This document shows positions 1-12,300 of a stretch of 64,000 bases of DNA, piece after piece. A model generated the notes under the pieces. It saw nothing but the letters and a program-made list of their open reading frames with translations. It was not told the DNA's origin and ran no database searches. Source of the stretch: Agelas oroides (lineage: Eukaryota; Porifera; Demospongiae; Agelasida; Agelasidae); the NCBI GenBank assembly GCA_949130485.1, contig OX422197.1:7785991-7849990 (forward strand), given 5' to 3'. The translations under genes and the position numbers were made by a program. Position 1 is the first letter of the stretch, and each line of letters begins with the position of its first letter.

Positions 1-291
1 CCTCAAATGTGATGTCATTGGGTTGCTGACATACATGTACATGTACTCATACCCTGCCCCCAACTCCATTGAGCGTGAGAAACAGTCTAGATCGATAGAC
101 CACACTGGAGCCTGACTTACTCTTGCTCCGGAATTACTCCCTATGTCATGTATACAGCCAAAAGCTCAGCCATTGCTGCACTTGCTTCTTGCGGTAAACT
201 GGCTGTCATGTATTAGTCTTGTTCCCAGACTGCTGACTCTCCTGTAGTAACTGCGGTCCTTCTCAATAACCATATTCTCTTCCTCACACAG
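1..291. other. Window start, no exon recognised
   Basis: No open frame of useful length is seen. It is probably intron of the gene that continues at 292, because a pyrimidine-rich stretch and a clear acceptor (CACACAG) end at position 291. Confidence 0.4.
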
Positions 292-2314
292 AGAATGGAT
301 CGTTTGATGCTGACCTTTCAAAGGTGTATGGAGGAAGAGATACTGTGCCCTCCTCGTTCACAGACGCAAGCTCCTACTACAATCACCCCTCGGGGGAGAG
401 CACCATGAGCAATCCACCTGGTTACGAACCTCAGAGCAGAATGGTATGTCCAAGTGGTCAGTAGTGTTCAGCTCATCCAGTTTACTGATAGTTAAAGCCC
501 AAATTACAGATCCACAGACTTTTTATGTACCCCAAATTACAGATCCACAGACTTTATGTACCCCAAATCCAAAACATACTGACCTTGGGTCCTTGACCAG
601 TACGTGAAATCTCTACTGAACAAGCACGAGTGATCACTGGCTGGTGCTTGCCACATGGTACATGTATATGTGGGTGTGGCAAGTGTCAGGTGGTCACATC
701 ATACAGGATCGGCCTTACCCCTAGAGTGTGGCAGAGTGTCCCCTAAGCTGTCTCAAGTTAGGATTAGGAAGTCACCACAGGCAATAGAAGGTGGTTGAGG
801 AGCTCCTGCTTTCTTAATGTGAGGCTTAGAGGCTTTGTTAGGTCACCGCAATGCTTCAGCTGCTTGTTGGGAAGAATGACTGCAGCTCCGGTGAGGCTCA
901 CCCACAATTGTTTACTTACGAATATCCACTCACAATGCATCATACTGATAAACATGACAGGTAAGTGATCATGTGAGAGGTGCTCACTGTGTGTCTAGAG
1001 CAACTGAATGTTCTCACGGTGGAAGGGCTTCCCCATGCCACACAGTCTACCTGCCAACAATCAAAGTTGCCTTCCAGGAGAACTGTTTCAAGATTTCTTT
1101 ACACTGTTCCCCCTCCCTCCTCTCTTTCTCATTCTCCAGGTTTCTACCAGCAGATCTGGCCTAGCGGGGAGCCTACAGTCTATCAGACAGATGCATGAGA
1201 GTGTGAAGAAATCGATCGAGGGTTCCAGCCGCATGCAGACACCCATCATGTCCTTGGACACGGGCCATGATTCTTCTACATCTGTTGGGGATGCTCTTCT
1301 GCCTCAATCCTCCTGTGGCACATTCCTGGCCAATCAAGGACGTGTAGAAAATGCGAGAGTGACTTACCCCGCCAGTTCCATGGCAGAAGGGTGGATGTAT
1401 ACCGAACGGGCCCAGATTGTCTCCCCACCGTCCTCTTCCTCCTCTAGCACCATCCCCATGTCTGCCTCAGGCCGACCTCTACCAATCAGCTCTGAGAATC
1501 TTGGCTACTACCCGGCTACCACCGCTGAATATGTCTCAAGTGGCAAGCCTGAGTTTGTTGCCAAAGGAGGCAGGCCTCTTCTTTCCTCCCACGAGGCTGC
1601 GAGCAGTTCACAGATGGGTTATAGCTACGATGAAGAATTATGCAGCCACTTGTCAAAAATGGCGGTTACCACTGCTTCAAGTTATTCCTCTACGCTTGCT
1701 CACCCAAGTCCAACAGCGTCTGGCTATCCTGTCTCAACCAGTGGACTGGACTCAACTTACAATCCCACCATGTCCGATTCCCACTCTGTACCCATCTCAA
1801 GTCCCATTCCAAGACCTGGATCATACGCTGGTAGTCCTGTTCCAGACAGCTACGTCAACCAGGGTCTTTCACGAGTGTCAGAAGATCAACCTCTTGCAGA
1901 ATATTCCTTCACCTCGTCGGCCACCAGTAGCATCGAGACAAGCAAGACCATCACAACTGTGAGTAACACGTCGAGCCAGAGTAGCCGTAGCACAGAGGAC
2001 GAGCTTCGCGACCGCATCAAGCAGCTTGAGCAGGAGCTGAAACAAAAGGATGCCACGATTGAGCAGCAAAAGAGACAGCAGAGTGTGTCTGCACCGAAGG
2101 TACACCAGCACACGTCCCCACTTCACTCTGGCGTGACCTATTCAAAGCAGGGGTCCATTTCATCACCTCACCATACCGGACCCATTCACCACTCCTCATT
2201 CAGCGGGCCCATCCAGGTGTGTGTAGTTCTGTTGCATATGGTAGTTCTCTATTTTTGTGGGTGGGTATTAATTGGGGTGAGCCTGTGTAAGTCTACTAGA
2301 AATATTGCTTGTGC

Positions 2315-2358
<44 letters not shown>

Positions 2359-3202
2359 CTTCACTACTCTCCCCACAACACAATGCAGCAGTACCCCTCA
2401 GTCTATACCACAGGTTATGCCCAGCCCACCCCCACACCCCCCACATACCCTCATCAGTGGAGTGGCCCTCTTAGTGGCCCTCTTAGCGGCCCTCTCAGTA
2501 ATCCCTCGAGTGGGCACCATAGTGGGCTAGCCTCTGGGATCTCTCCCACCGCCAGTCTTCACCATGGCGCACCCCAAAGCTCAGGTTTACTTGTGCACCC
2601 GAGTGCGACCGGAGGACGCATTGTTCCCATTGTGCCAAATGTAAGGACAGTCACACAGTCACACACAGTCACACAGTCACGCAGTCACACAGTCACAGTC
2701 ACACAGTCACACACAGTCACACACAGTCACACACAGTCACACACAGTCACACAGACACACAGTCACACAGTCACACACAGTCACACACAGTCACACACAG
2801 TCACACACAGTCACATAGTCACATGCTCTATCGTATTATGGTTTGTGTGTGCTGTGTGAGAGAGTATGAGTGGGGGTGTGACAGTAGGGGTGTGCTGTGT
2901 GAGAGTGCATGAGTGGGGGTGTGCTGTGTGGATGTGTGGTATGTGGATGTGATATCAAGTGATGTTTACCATGATTTAAAAGCATTGAGAGGAAGCCACT
3001 CCCCCTCACACACACACACACACAGGACACCCATCCTGAAGACGGGATGATAGCACAGTACATACAAGCATTGGAGCAGCAGAAGGCCGCCCACACGCAG
3101 TTCGCCTATCCCTCTGATTACTATAACGTCATTCCAACACCCTATGCTGCTGTCCAGCATGCCCCACACGCTGTCCGCCAATATGTCTTCCGACCATATT
3201 AG
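292..3202 (+). CDS. Ser/Pro/Thr-rich protein with coiled coil and C-terminal VFRPY (partial)
   Basis: Not recognised. Four exons fit with all internal introns in phase 0: 292-443, 1140-2216, 2359-2640 and 3026-3202 (TAG). The 5' end lies outside the window. The visible product is about 560 residues, mostly Ser/Thr/Pro/Tyr-rich and probably disordered. Near the end of the second exon is a charged heptad segment (from ELRDRIKQLEQELKQKD) that should form a short coiled coil. The third exon encodes a repeated SGPL motif (GPLSGPLSGPLS). The last exon starts with a helical stretch (MIAQYIQALEQQKAAH) and ends in VFRPY-stop. C-terminal WRPW and VWRPY peptides bind Groucho/TLE in Hes and Runx proteins; VFRPY resembles them, but no DNA-binding domain is visible here. 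Two acceptors are built from CA repeats. A scaffold or transcriptional co-regulator is possible; function is unassigned. Confidence 0.75.
2322..2358 (+). repeat. (CA)n forming the 3' splice site
   Basis: A CA dinucleotide run ends directly in the acceptor AG of the exon at 2359. It lies on the sense strand of the gene and replaces the usual polypyrimidine tract. Confidence 0.85.
2647..2825. repeat. CACACAGT-type tandem repeat in intron
   Basis: Tandem CACAGTCA/CACACACAGT units with small length variation fill the first part of the last intron of the upstream gene, starting 6 bases after its donor. Confidence 0.85.
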
Positions 3203-4500
3203 CATTGACAGCAGCTTAGACGTCAAAATATCCACCATACCACCTGTTAGCTGTAATTAGTAGCTGTTATTTCTATTTGAAATTTCTTCTTATAATTAGA
3301 GAAAAACTCACACTTGGCATTTTTTGCAATGGATGCAACCAGTTCTGTCACATAAGACATACAACTTCTGTGCTATATATAGATCATTCCATGGGGGGTT
3401 TCCCCTTACTGCTATATATAGGGTAGTGTAATAGTAGGATTACCTAATCCACAGCACGTGCATTAATTTTCAATGCAGTTATACAGATTAATTTTAGCCA
3501 TCTTTTTTTGTTTTCCGATAAAATATATCACATTCATTCACTTTTTTTTATACTGACATTGTGTACATGTATTGCACATACACAGTTAACACACTAATGC
3601 TTGCGCTACGGCTTATGTCTTCTGAAAAGTGTGTTGCTTTGCACTTTGGACCGTCAAACTACCGTTGTATCTCCCAAGGATGTTACACAAGTGCCTGTGT
3701 GTGGTAAGCGATAAAAGATACCTATCCAAACCCGTTGGGACCAGAAGGTAACTCAGGTGAATGCAAAGTTGGATCATGTTCTCCAGTGGAATACTTTGGG
3801 AGGGTTGGTGATCACCTATATACATGCTGGCGCACTAGTACCATGCAGGTACACATTGAGCCACCGAAGCCCCTTATAATTAAGTTAACCAGCCTCAGTT
3901 GTGGCACTGACACCACCAGGTTAATACTGTGACAAATTTAACACTGGGGCATACAAAACTAGCCTAGAGTCTAGCAGGATTTCATGCTGATTCCCAATAT
4001 GACCAATATGGCATATGAGAACATCTTGCTAGTTTGATTATAAGATGGGAGAAGAAAGAGTGAACAAGTTGGTACTGTCTTTTTCCTCGGTATACAGCAC
4101 AAGGTGGGTGGATAGACGCCACAGACTGTGGATCATGGTAGACCAGCAGGCTATGTTTGCCGTCTCTGTGAGAGAGGGGAGGGGGTGGGAGGGTGGAGCC
4201 CCTGAAATATGTGATAGTACACTATTGTGGAGTCCGAGTCAACCAGAGCCAATGTCAGCCTGCAGAAAGAAATCATTGATTGGCTGCAATCTGATTGGTC
4301 TGACCCGTACATTAGTAATGTGTGCGCGCACGTGCACACACACACACACCACACCACACCACACACACACACACACACCACACCACACCACACATACACA
4401 CATACCACACCTTGGTATTTTGTGTAGATCATCTCTAGTTTCACAATGGTTGATGGCTTGGAAGTAAGCTGCAAGGCTGCATCAGGATGGTAAGATATAT
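3203..4500. other. Intergenic/3'-flanking DNA without a gene
   Basis: This holds the presumed 3' UTR of the upstream gene. It is AT-rich at first, then nondescript, with a CA/CCACA microsatellite near 4335-4411. No splice-compatible open frame with family resemblance was found. Confidence 0.5.
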
Positions 4501-4507
4501 GACTCAC

Positions 4508-4642
4508 CAAGGGAAGGGGAGAGGAGGAGAGGGGGGAGAATGGTGGGGAAGGGAGGAGGGGAGAGGGAGGAGGGAGGTGGGGGGAGGAGGAGGGAGGAGG
4601 GAGGAGGGAGGAGGGGGGAGGAAGGAGGGAGAAGGGAGGAGG
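4508..4642. repeat. Purine-rich GGAGG low-complexity tract
   Basis: Degenerate GGGAGGA repeats. The short frames across it are purely compositional. Confidence 0.85.
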
Positions 4643-4957
4643 TGATGCTCACCTTGCTAAAGACAGTTCTGTTGTAGCTGGCAAGGGTAAAACACACCCC
4701 AGTTCATCCTGAGGACAGACATGAGCAAGAGGGGGAGAGGGCATCAGCTAGTTTCAATCACCTTGAGTTGACTTGTATTCACCACTAAAACATATGTGAT
4801 GTATTTTCTACTCCATGGCAATGGATGTACTCCACAAAGAGCATGGATTTGATTGGTCATGGCAACCCAACACTTGCAGTGTGACCCAGACTCTTCCTCT
4901 GTAGCTTGTTGCTTATAAGGTGTGTAGAAGAACAAGGAGGGAAGTTGGAAAAAGGGT

Positions 4958-6197
4958 TGCTGTGCTCTCAGGTAGACCATTGGGATTAGTTACCCGCTCA
5001 TGCTGCTGTGCTCTCAGGTAGACCATTGGGATTAGTTACCCGCTCATGCTGCTGTGCTCTCAGATAGACCATTGGGATTAGTTACCCGCTCATGCTGCTG
5101 TGCTCTCAGGTAGACCATTGGGATTAGTTACCCGCTCATGCTGCCGTGCTCTCAGATAGACCATTGGGGATTAGTTACCCGCTCATGCTGCCGTGCTCTC
5201 AGATAGACCATTGGGGATTAGTTACCCGCTCATGCTGCCGTGCTCTCAGGTAGACCGTTGGGATTAGTTACCCGCTCATGCTGCCGTGCTCTCAGGTAGA
5301 CCGTTGGGATTAGTTACCCGCTCATGCTGCCGTGCTCTCAGGTAGACCGTTGGGATTAGTTACCCGCTCATGCTGCCGTGCTCTCAGGTAGACCGTTGGG
5401 ATTAGTTACCCGCTCATGCTGCCGTGCTCTCAGGTAGACCGTTGGGATTAGTTACCCGCTCATGCTGCCGTGCTCTCAGGTGGACCATTGGGATTAGTTA
5501 CCCGCTCATGCTGCCGTGCTCTCAGGTAGACTGTTGGGATTAGTTACCCGCTCATGCTGCCGTGCTCTCAGGTAGACTGTTGGGATTAGTTACCCGCTCA
5601 TGCTGCCGTGCTCTCAGGTAGACTGTTGGGATTAGTTACCCGCTCATGCTGCTGTGCTCTCAGGTGGACCATTGGGATTAGTTACCCGCTCATGCTGCTG
5701 TGCTCTCGGGTGGACCATTGGGATTAGTTACCCGCTCATGCTGCCATGCTCTCAGGTAGACCGTTGGGATTAGTTACCCGCTCATGCTGCCGTGCTCTCA
5801 GGTGGACCATTGGGATTAGTTACCCGCTCATGCTGCCGTGCTCTCGGGTGGACCATTGGGATTAGTTACCTGCTCATGCTGCCGTGCTCTCAGATAGACC
5901 ATTGGGATTAGTTACCTGCTCATGCTGCCGTGCTCTCAGGTAGACCATTGGGATTAGTTACCCGCTCATGCTGCCGTGCTCTCAGGTAGACCGTTGGGAT
6001 TAGTTACCCGCTCATGCTGCCGTGCTCTCAGGTGGACCATTGGGATTAGTTACCCGCTCATGCTGCCGTGCTCTCGGGTGGACCATTGGGATTAGTTACC
6101 TGCTCATGCTGCCGTGCTCTCAGATAGACCATTGGGATTAGTTACCTGCTCATGCTGCCGTGCTCTCAGGTAGACCATTGAGATTAGTAACCCATAA
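4958..6197. repeat. 46-bp minisatellite, about 27 copies
   Basis: Tandem units of about 46 bp (occasionally 47) each contain TGCTCTCAGGTAGACC and GGGATTAGTTACCCGCTCA. Variants such as GGTAGACC, GGTGGACC and AGATAGACC are ordered in blocks. One isolated copy sits near 6265-6305 after unrelated sequence. There are no spacers between units. Confidence 0.95.
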
Positions 6198-6793
6198 CCT
6201 CTCGCCCGCATGGTCAAGTGGTATTTCAGGAGACGGGAAACAAGTATATTATAAGTCATGGTCTTAGTTACCTGCTCATGCTGCTGTGCTCTCAGGTAGA
6301 CCATTTTGTGAGAGTGGCATGGGTGTACAGTAACTCTGCGCCATTGCTTCACTGGGAGTGAGAGGAGGGAGGGCAGGGAGGAGAGGGAGGAGAGGGAGAA
6401 GAGGGAGAGGCGGGAGGGGAGAGAGGAGAAGCAGAAGAGGGAGAGAAGGGAGGGGAGGGAGGGAGGGGAAGGAGGAGAGGGAGAGGAGGGAGAGAAAGAA
6501 GTATACACTGAAGAACAGCAGACTGTGTTAGATGAAAATAGTGCACAAAGGAATTGTCACTGAAAGATCAAGATCATGAACAATGAAGATAGGAACGATC
6601 AACAGTTTTTAAGAGCTAGTCAAAGCATATCAAGGATGAAGTAACAAAGCACAATTAATCAACACTTGTTCTCAGAGGTATAGCTACTATTCTGCCCTTT
6701 GAATCAAGAGCTTTGCAAGAGGGAAGAATCGAGAACAATTTTCACAGTTCAAAAACCTTCCTCCTGGTCACAAATGCTCCTATGTAGAACGAA
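6198..6793. other. Intergenic, purine tract, no gene
   Basis: Contains a GGGAGGA tract (6357-6495) and otherwise unremarkable sequence up to the transposon insertion. Confidence 0.5.
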
Positions 6794-8901
6794 CAGGTAT
6801 GTTCATGTGCCATTTTTGGCACAATTTCGATGGCCCATTTTATTCCAATAATGGCACATACAGCACTCTGCCATTAATGGCATATATTTATCTGCCATTT
6901 TTGGCACATTTGTGTACTCAGTTGCCTATAGGAACACATGTACCTTTTCAACCAAGAATGGCATGGTGAATCTGTGTGCCAATAATGACTCATTCGTGAA
7001 CCATTGTTGGCACATTTGTGCACTCCGTTACCTATAGGAACACGCGTACCCTTTCAACCAAAAATGGCACAGAACAGTTTTCAACCGATTTTGGCTGATA
7101 ACTGCTTTGTGCCACTTTTGGCATGGTGAATCTATGTGCCAATAATGGCTCATTCGTGAACCATTGTTGGCACATTTGTGCACTCCGTTACCTATAGGAA
7201 CACGCGTACCCTTTCAACCAAAAATGGCACAGAACAGTTTTCAACCGATTTTGGCTGATAACTGCTTTGTGCCACTTTTGGCATGGTGAATCTATGTGCC
7301 AATAATGGCTCATTCGTGAACCATTGTTGGCACATTTGTACACTCCGTTACCTATAGGAACACGCGTACCCTTTCAACCAAAAATGGCACAGAACAGTTT
7401 TCAACCGATTTTGGCTGATAACTGCTTTGTGCCACTTTTGGCATGGTGAATCTATGTGCCAATAATGGCTCATTCGTGAACCATTGTTGGCACATTTGTG
7501 CACTCGGTTACCTATAGGAACACGCGTACCCTTTCAACCAAAAATGGCACAGAACAGTTTTCAACCGATTTTGGCTGATAACTGCTTTGTGCCACTTTTG
7601 GCATGGTGAATCTATGTGCCAATAATGGCTCATTCGTGAACTATTGTTGGCACATTTGTGCACTCCGTTACCTATAGGAACACGCGTACCCTTTCAACCA
7701 AAAATGGCACAGAACAGTTTTCAACCGATTTTGGCTGATAACTGCTTTGTGCCACTTTTGGCATGGTGAATCTATGTGCCAATAATGGCTCATTCGTGAA
7801 CTATTGTTGGCACATTTGTGCACTCCGTTACCTATAGGAACACGCGTACCCTTTCAACCAAAAATGGCACAGAACAGTTTTCAACCGATTTTGGCTGATA
7901 ACTGCTTTGTGCCACTTTTGGCATGGTGAATCTATGTGCCAATAATGGCTCATTCGTGAACCATTGTTGGCACATTTGTGCACTCCGTTACCTATAGGAA
8001 CACGCGTACCCTTTCAACCAAAAATGGCACAGAACAGTTTTCAACCGATTTTGGCTGATAACTGCTTTGTGCCACTTTTGGCATGGTGAATCTATGTGCC
8101 AATAATGGCTCATTCGTGAACTATTGTTGGCACATTTGTGCACTCCGTTACCTATAGGAACACGCGTACCCTTTCAACCAAAAATGGCACAGAACAGTTT
8201 TCAACCGATTTTGGCTGATAACTGCTTTATTATTGGCACATAGATTCACCATGCCAAAAGTGGCACAAAGCAGTTATCAGCCAAAATCGGTTGAAAACTG
8301 TTCTGTGCCATTTTTGGTTGAAAGGGTACGCGTGTTCCTATAGGTAACGGAGTGCACAAATGTGCCAACAATGGTTCACGAATGAGCCATTATTGGCACA
8401 TAGATTCACCATGCCAAAAGTGGCACAAAGCAGTTATCAGCCAAAATCGGTTGAAAACTGTTCTGTGCCATTTTTGGTTGAAAGGGTACGCGTGTTCCTA
8501 TAGGTAACGGAGTGCACAAATGTGCCAACAATGGTTCACGAATGAGCCATTATTGGCACATAGATTCACCATGCCAAAAGTGGCACAAAGCAGTTATCAG
8601 CCAAAATCGGTTGAAAACTGTTCTGTGCCATTTTTGGTTGAAAGGGTACGCGTGTTCCTATAGGTAACGGAGTGCACAAATGTGCCAACAATGGTTCACG
8701 AATGAGCCATTATTGGCACACAGATTCACCATGCCATTCTTGGTTGAAAAGGTACATGTGTTCCTATAGGCAACTGAGTACACAAATGTGCCAAAAATGG
8801 CAGATAAATATATGCCATTAATGGCAGAGTGCTGTATGTGCCATTATTGGAATAAAATGGGCCATCGAAATTGTGCCAAAAATGGCACATGAACATAGCT
8901 C
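6794..8901. mobile_element. Non-autonomous hAT-like fold-back element
   Basis: The 2108-bp element is flanked by a perfect 8-bp duplication, AGAACGAA (6786-6793 and 8902-8909). Its ends are CAGGTATGTTCATGTGCC and, read inward from the right, GAGCTATGTTCATGTGCC. The outer inverted arms of roughly 190 bp match closely. Inside, eight 160-bp units run forward (to about 8228) and three run in reverse (from about 8267), separated by a loop of about 38 bp. There is no open reading frame, so any transposase must act in trans. An 8-bp duplication and a CAG start fit the hAT superfamily; P-type elements also make 8-bp duplications. Confidence 0.85.
6910..8229. repeat. 160-bp tandem repeats, forward array
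   Basis: Successive CACTCCGTTACCTATAGGAA landmarks start at 7021, 7181, 7341, 7501, 7661, 7821, 7981 and 8141, an exact 160-bp period with very few substitutions. A more diverged unit lies at the outer edge near 6910. The same unit recurs inverted from 8230 to 8760. Confidence 0.95.
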
Positions 8902-8909
8902 AGAACGAA

Positions 8910-9311
8910 TATATACTGGTATCACTGTGTAATTTGACCATTCACTTGCAGTAAGCAAAGGATTGGTGATAACAGACTACTACACAGTGCAGATACCTTC
9001 AGTCAGATCCAGGTAGGCTTGCAACGCAGCTTGGGTTTGCAGAGGGTTGTCAAGTTTGTAGCCCCTCATTTGAAGCAACTTGTATGGTGTGTGAGAGAGA
9101 GAGAGAAGAGAGCATGTAGAATCAGAGATGCGTGATTTCAGCAAGTCTTACCATGGGGTGACGAAGAAACCAATCGTCCACTGCCTTCTGCATCTTTTCT
9201 GCACTGCACTACGTTAGTTTTAACCCTCAATTATTATTTAACCCTTTAATTACGTGCGCTTAACTTAACCCTTTGAACTCGAAATTTTGCTTTAGTTTAT
9301 GACGTGACTAG
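8910..9311. other. RNF25: Upstream region of RNF25
   Basis: About 400 bp separate the transposon from the RNF25 start. It holds several TTAACCCT repeats (9221-9280) and no open frame. It probably contains the RNF25 promoter, but no TATA box or other element is convincing. Confidence 0.4.
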
Positions 9312-12300
9312 ATGGCGAGTGGGCCTGGGAAATCTAAAGCGCCTCCTGGCACTGCGGTGGACGAATCCAGGAAGCTCCTTCGGCAGATCTCGCACCAATC
9401 ATCAGAAGGAAACGAAAGGTAGAGATCCAGACACCCTTGAACTCTCTCCAAAGTGCTGTAGATGACAAATTAAAAATGTTTTCCCCCCATTTGCTCAACA
9501 CAGTGCTGTTTCTGAGGAGCTGGAGCTGCTAACCAACGTGTATTTTGATGAGCTCGACATCAGCTACTCTGAAAGGTCAGCTCTAACTCTTGCGCATGTA
9601 CTAAATATTTGTGATTATCTCTAGCTGTATCTTCCACCAATTTTTCTCTCTCCAACCACCCTCCTCCTCTCTTTCCTCCCTTCTCCTCTCATCACACCTC
9701 ACTCCCTCCTTTATTTCTGCTGCCTTCCTCCTCCTCTTCACCACAGTGGTGATGCTGTGCTCAAGTACCACCTCACACCCAGCACCGCAGATGACAAAGA
9801 CAAGCAGTTTGTCTACCTGGACCTAACCATCACACTTTCTGCAATGGTAAATATCATATTGCATCAGTAAGGTATGAGGTGTGGGAGGAGTTAGTCATGT
9901 GACTGTGGAGTGGGTGTGGCCACATGTCACATGACTGTGGTGGGTGTGGTCAAGTAGTCACGTGACTGGAGAGAGCATAGTAACACAGTCATGTGATACT
10001 AGTATATGTGTAAATTGAGCCGTTGGGGTGACGATATTTCTTGTGAGATTAGTTCACTGTCGACTTGGTATGCTATGGCTCTCTTTGTCCTTGCAGTATC
10101 CCAACTTGAAACCAGAGATCGTCTTTGGAGAGTCTCGTGGTCTCTCAGACGCACACCTCAGGGGGTGAGCTCAGTATGTACATCTTATCACCTCCTCTCT
10201 CTCCTTCTCTTTCTCTCGACCATTTCTGTGCTCTTCCCTTTGTTTCATCTCTCTCTCTCAGCATAGCAGAGGGCCTTCGTCACAAGTCCCTGGAGCACCT
10301 AGGATCTCCGATGATCTACGAACTGGTAGAGTATGCGAAAGACTGTTTAACTGACAACAATCGACCATGTGGGCAGTGTGCCATCTGCCAATTTGATTTT
10401 GAGGTCTATATGAAACCACATCCATGTAGCCTCGTTCCCAGGCCCCGCCCAGCTTTCCGTCGCTTTCAGTACGGAAAAGTGGGGAGAGCCTGGTATATTT
10501 TCTCACATGAGCATGACCTAATCGGAAAATGTCGAAAATTTACAGAACTAACAGGCTGCGTTTCATGTATTTTCAACCAACTACACGCTCAATGCTTGGT
10601 GTGTACGACAGGTCGACAGTCGGACCCAGATAGCTAGATACGTGAGGTAAGTTACCTCGTACCTTGGCTCTCTTTGCTGTTCTGGGCCTAGTGCGCCCAC
10701 ACACAATTAAACCCTTTCTACCATCCTTTCATCCTGATGTCACTCACGTGAGAAAAGATACCAGGCCCTCTCCCGCTTTTCTGTACTGAAAGTGACGGAA
10801 AGCTGGGCAGGGCCTGGGAACGAGGCTAACATGTACATACACATATATCCACACACATACATGCACATGTGGTGATATGTACATGTACACACACACACAC
10901 ACGTGCACCCCCACACACACACACATGCACATACACACACACATGCACCCACACACACACATATGCACCCACACACACACATGCACCCACACACACATGC
11001 ACACACTCACAGGAGATGGATGACTTTACAAAGACAGAGTGCTACCACTACTTACACCTGCCCTGTCTGGCTAGCTATGTGGAATTCTTTGAGCGCCAGC
11101 AAAGAGAGGGAGAGATGGAGGAATGTCGAGCTGACCTCATGCTGAGGAAGAAGCCAAAGCAGGTATAACATGGCAGGCAGTACAATAGCGTGATGGATCC
11201 TGATTATGATATCGGCTGATGATAAAATATCAGTGTGTTTAACTAACAGCTTACCGGCTCTCCATCAGGTAGTCATGTGACTGTGGAGCAAGTATGGTAT
11301 ACCTTTGATATTACTGGTTTATGTGTACAGACTTCACTTGACAGACAGATGGACAGAAAGACAAACGGATGGAGAAAATTAACCCCACTTTGTGAAAGTG
11401 CATGCGGGATACAAACAACAGACCTTAGCAAGCTGTTCCTTTCTAACAAGTGATTTCATGTTAGTGTTATCTAATCCTTGTACGTAGCTGGAGTGTCCTG
11501 TATGTAGGGAGCCCATCGCCATGGATACCACATGTCTAGACGCCATTCAGGGAGTGGTGTCTTCTTCAGCAACAGACAACAGTGAGGTATGTTGTGTTCC
11601 CACAGCTTCACTCCTACAGTGTACCCCCTTTCCCCCTCCCCCCCCCCCCCCCCCCCCCCCCCCCACCAACCAGCACCATCAGGACACTTACACGTGGAAC
11701 CTCTCTGTAGTGGTCACTATTAAAAGCAGCCACCTCTTTATTATGGCCACTACTCCTGGTCCACGAAAGTGACCATAAAGCAAACCACCTACCAAAAATG
11801 CTGGTGCCATGGCAACCAGATTTCACATGGAATTAGCAACCTCTTCCAGGTTTCAAGTTTTCGTGTAACTGATGTATTCCTGTAGATTTTCAGACCGTCA
11901 GAAGAGCTGCGGTCATGGCAGGCTCATATGGCCTCCCTCCTGAGGCAGCAGAGGGAGAAGGGAGGTGTGATTGACCCAAGCAAGGAAGATGATACCATTG
12001 ACGAAACATGGGTACGTCCAGTGGGTGAGGGAGAGCTTTATTAGGTGTGAGGAAGATATCAAAGAGTCCTTGTACAAGAGGGATAACTGCTAGCAGACAA
12101 AGCGATACCAAGGCCACAATGTAAAGTGTACTGGTTTTATATCTTGACACATGTCTCTGGTGTGTAGAATAAGGTGTACAGGGCCCATGACGGTAACCTT
12201 TTAACTGTGTAACAGCAGTCAGTTATTTGCCTGGCCCTCACTTGGCTAGCCTCGTACCCAGGCACTTTCTTGTAGAGGAAAGAGGATATGAACCTGGGAA

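Noticed and set aside
4958..6197. CRISPR-like regular repeats
   Set aside because: Units are contiguous with no unique spacers and the context is a eukaryotic genome.
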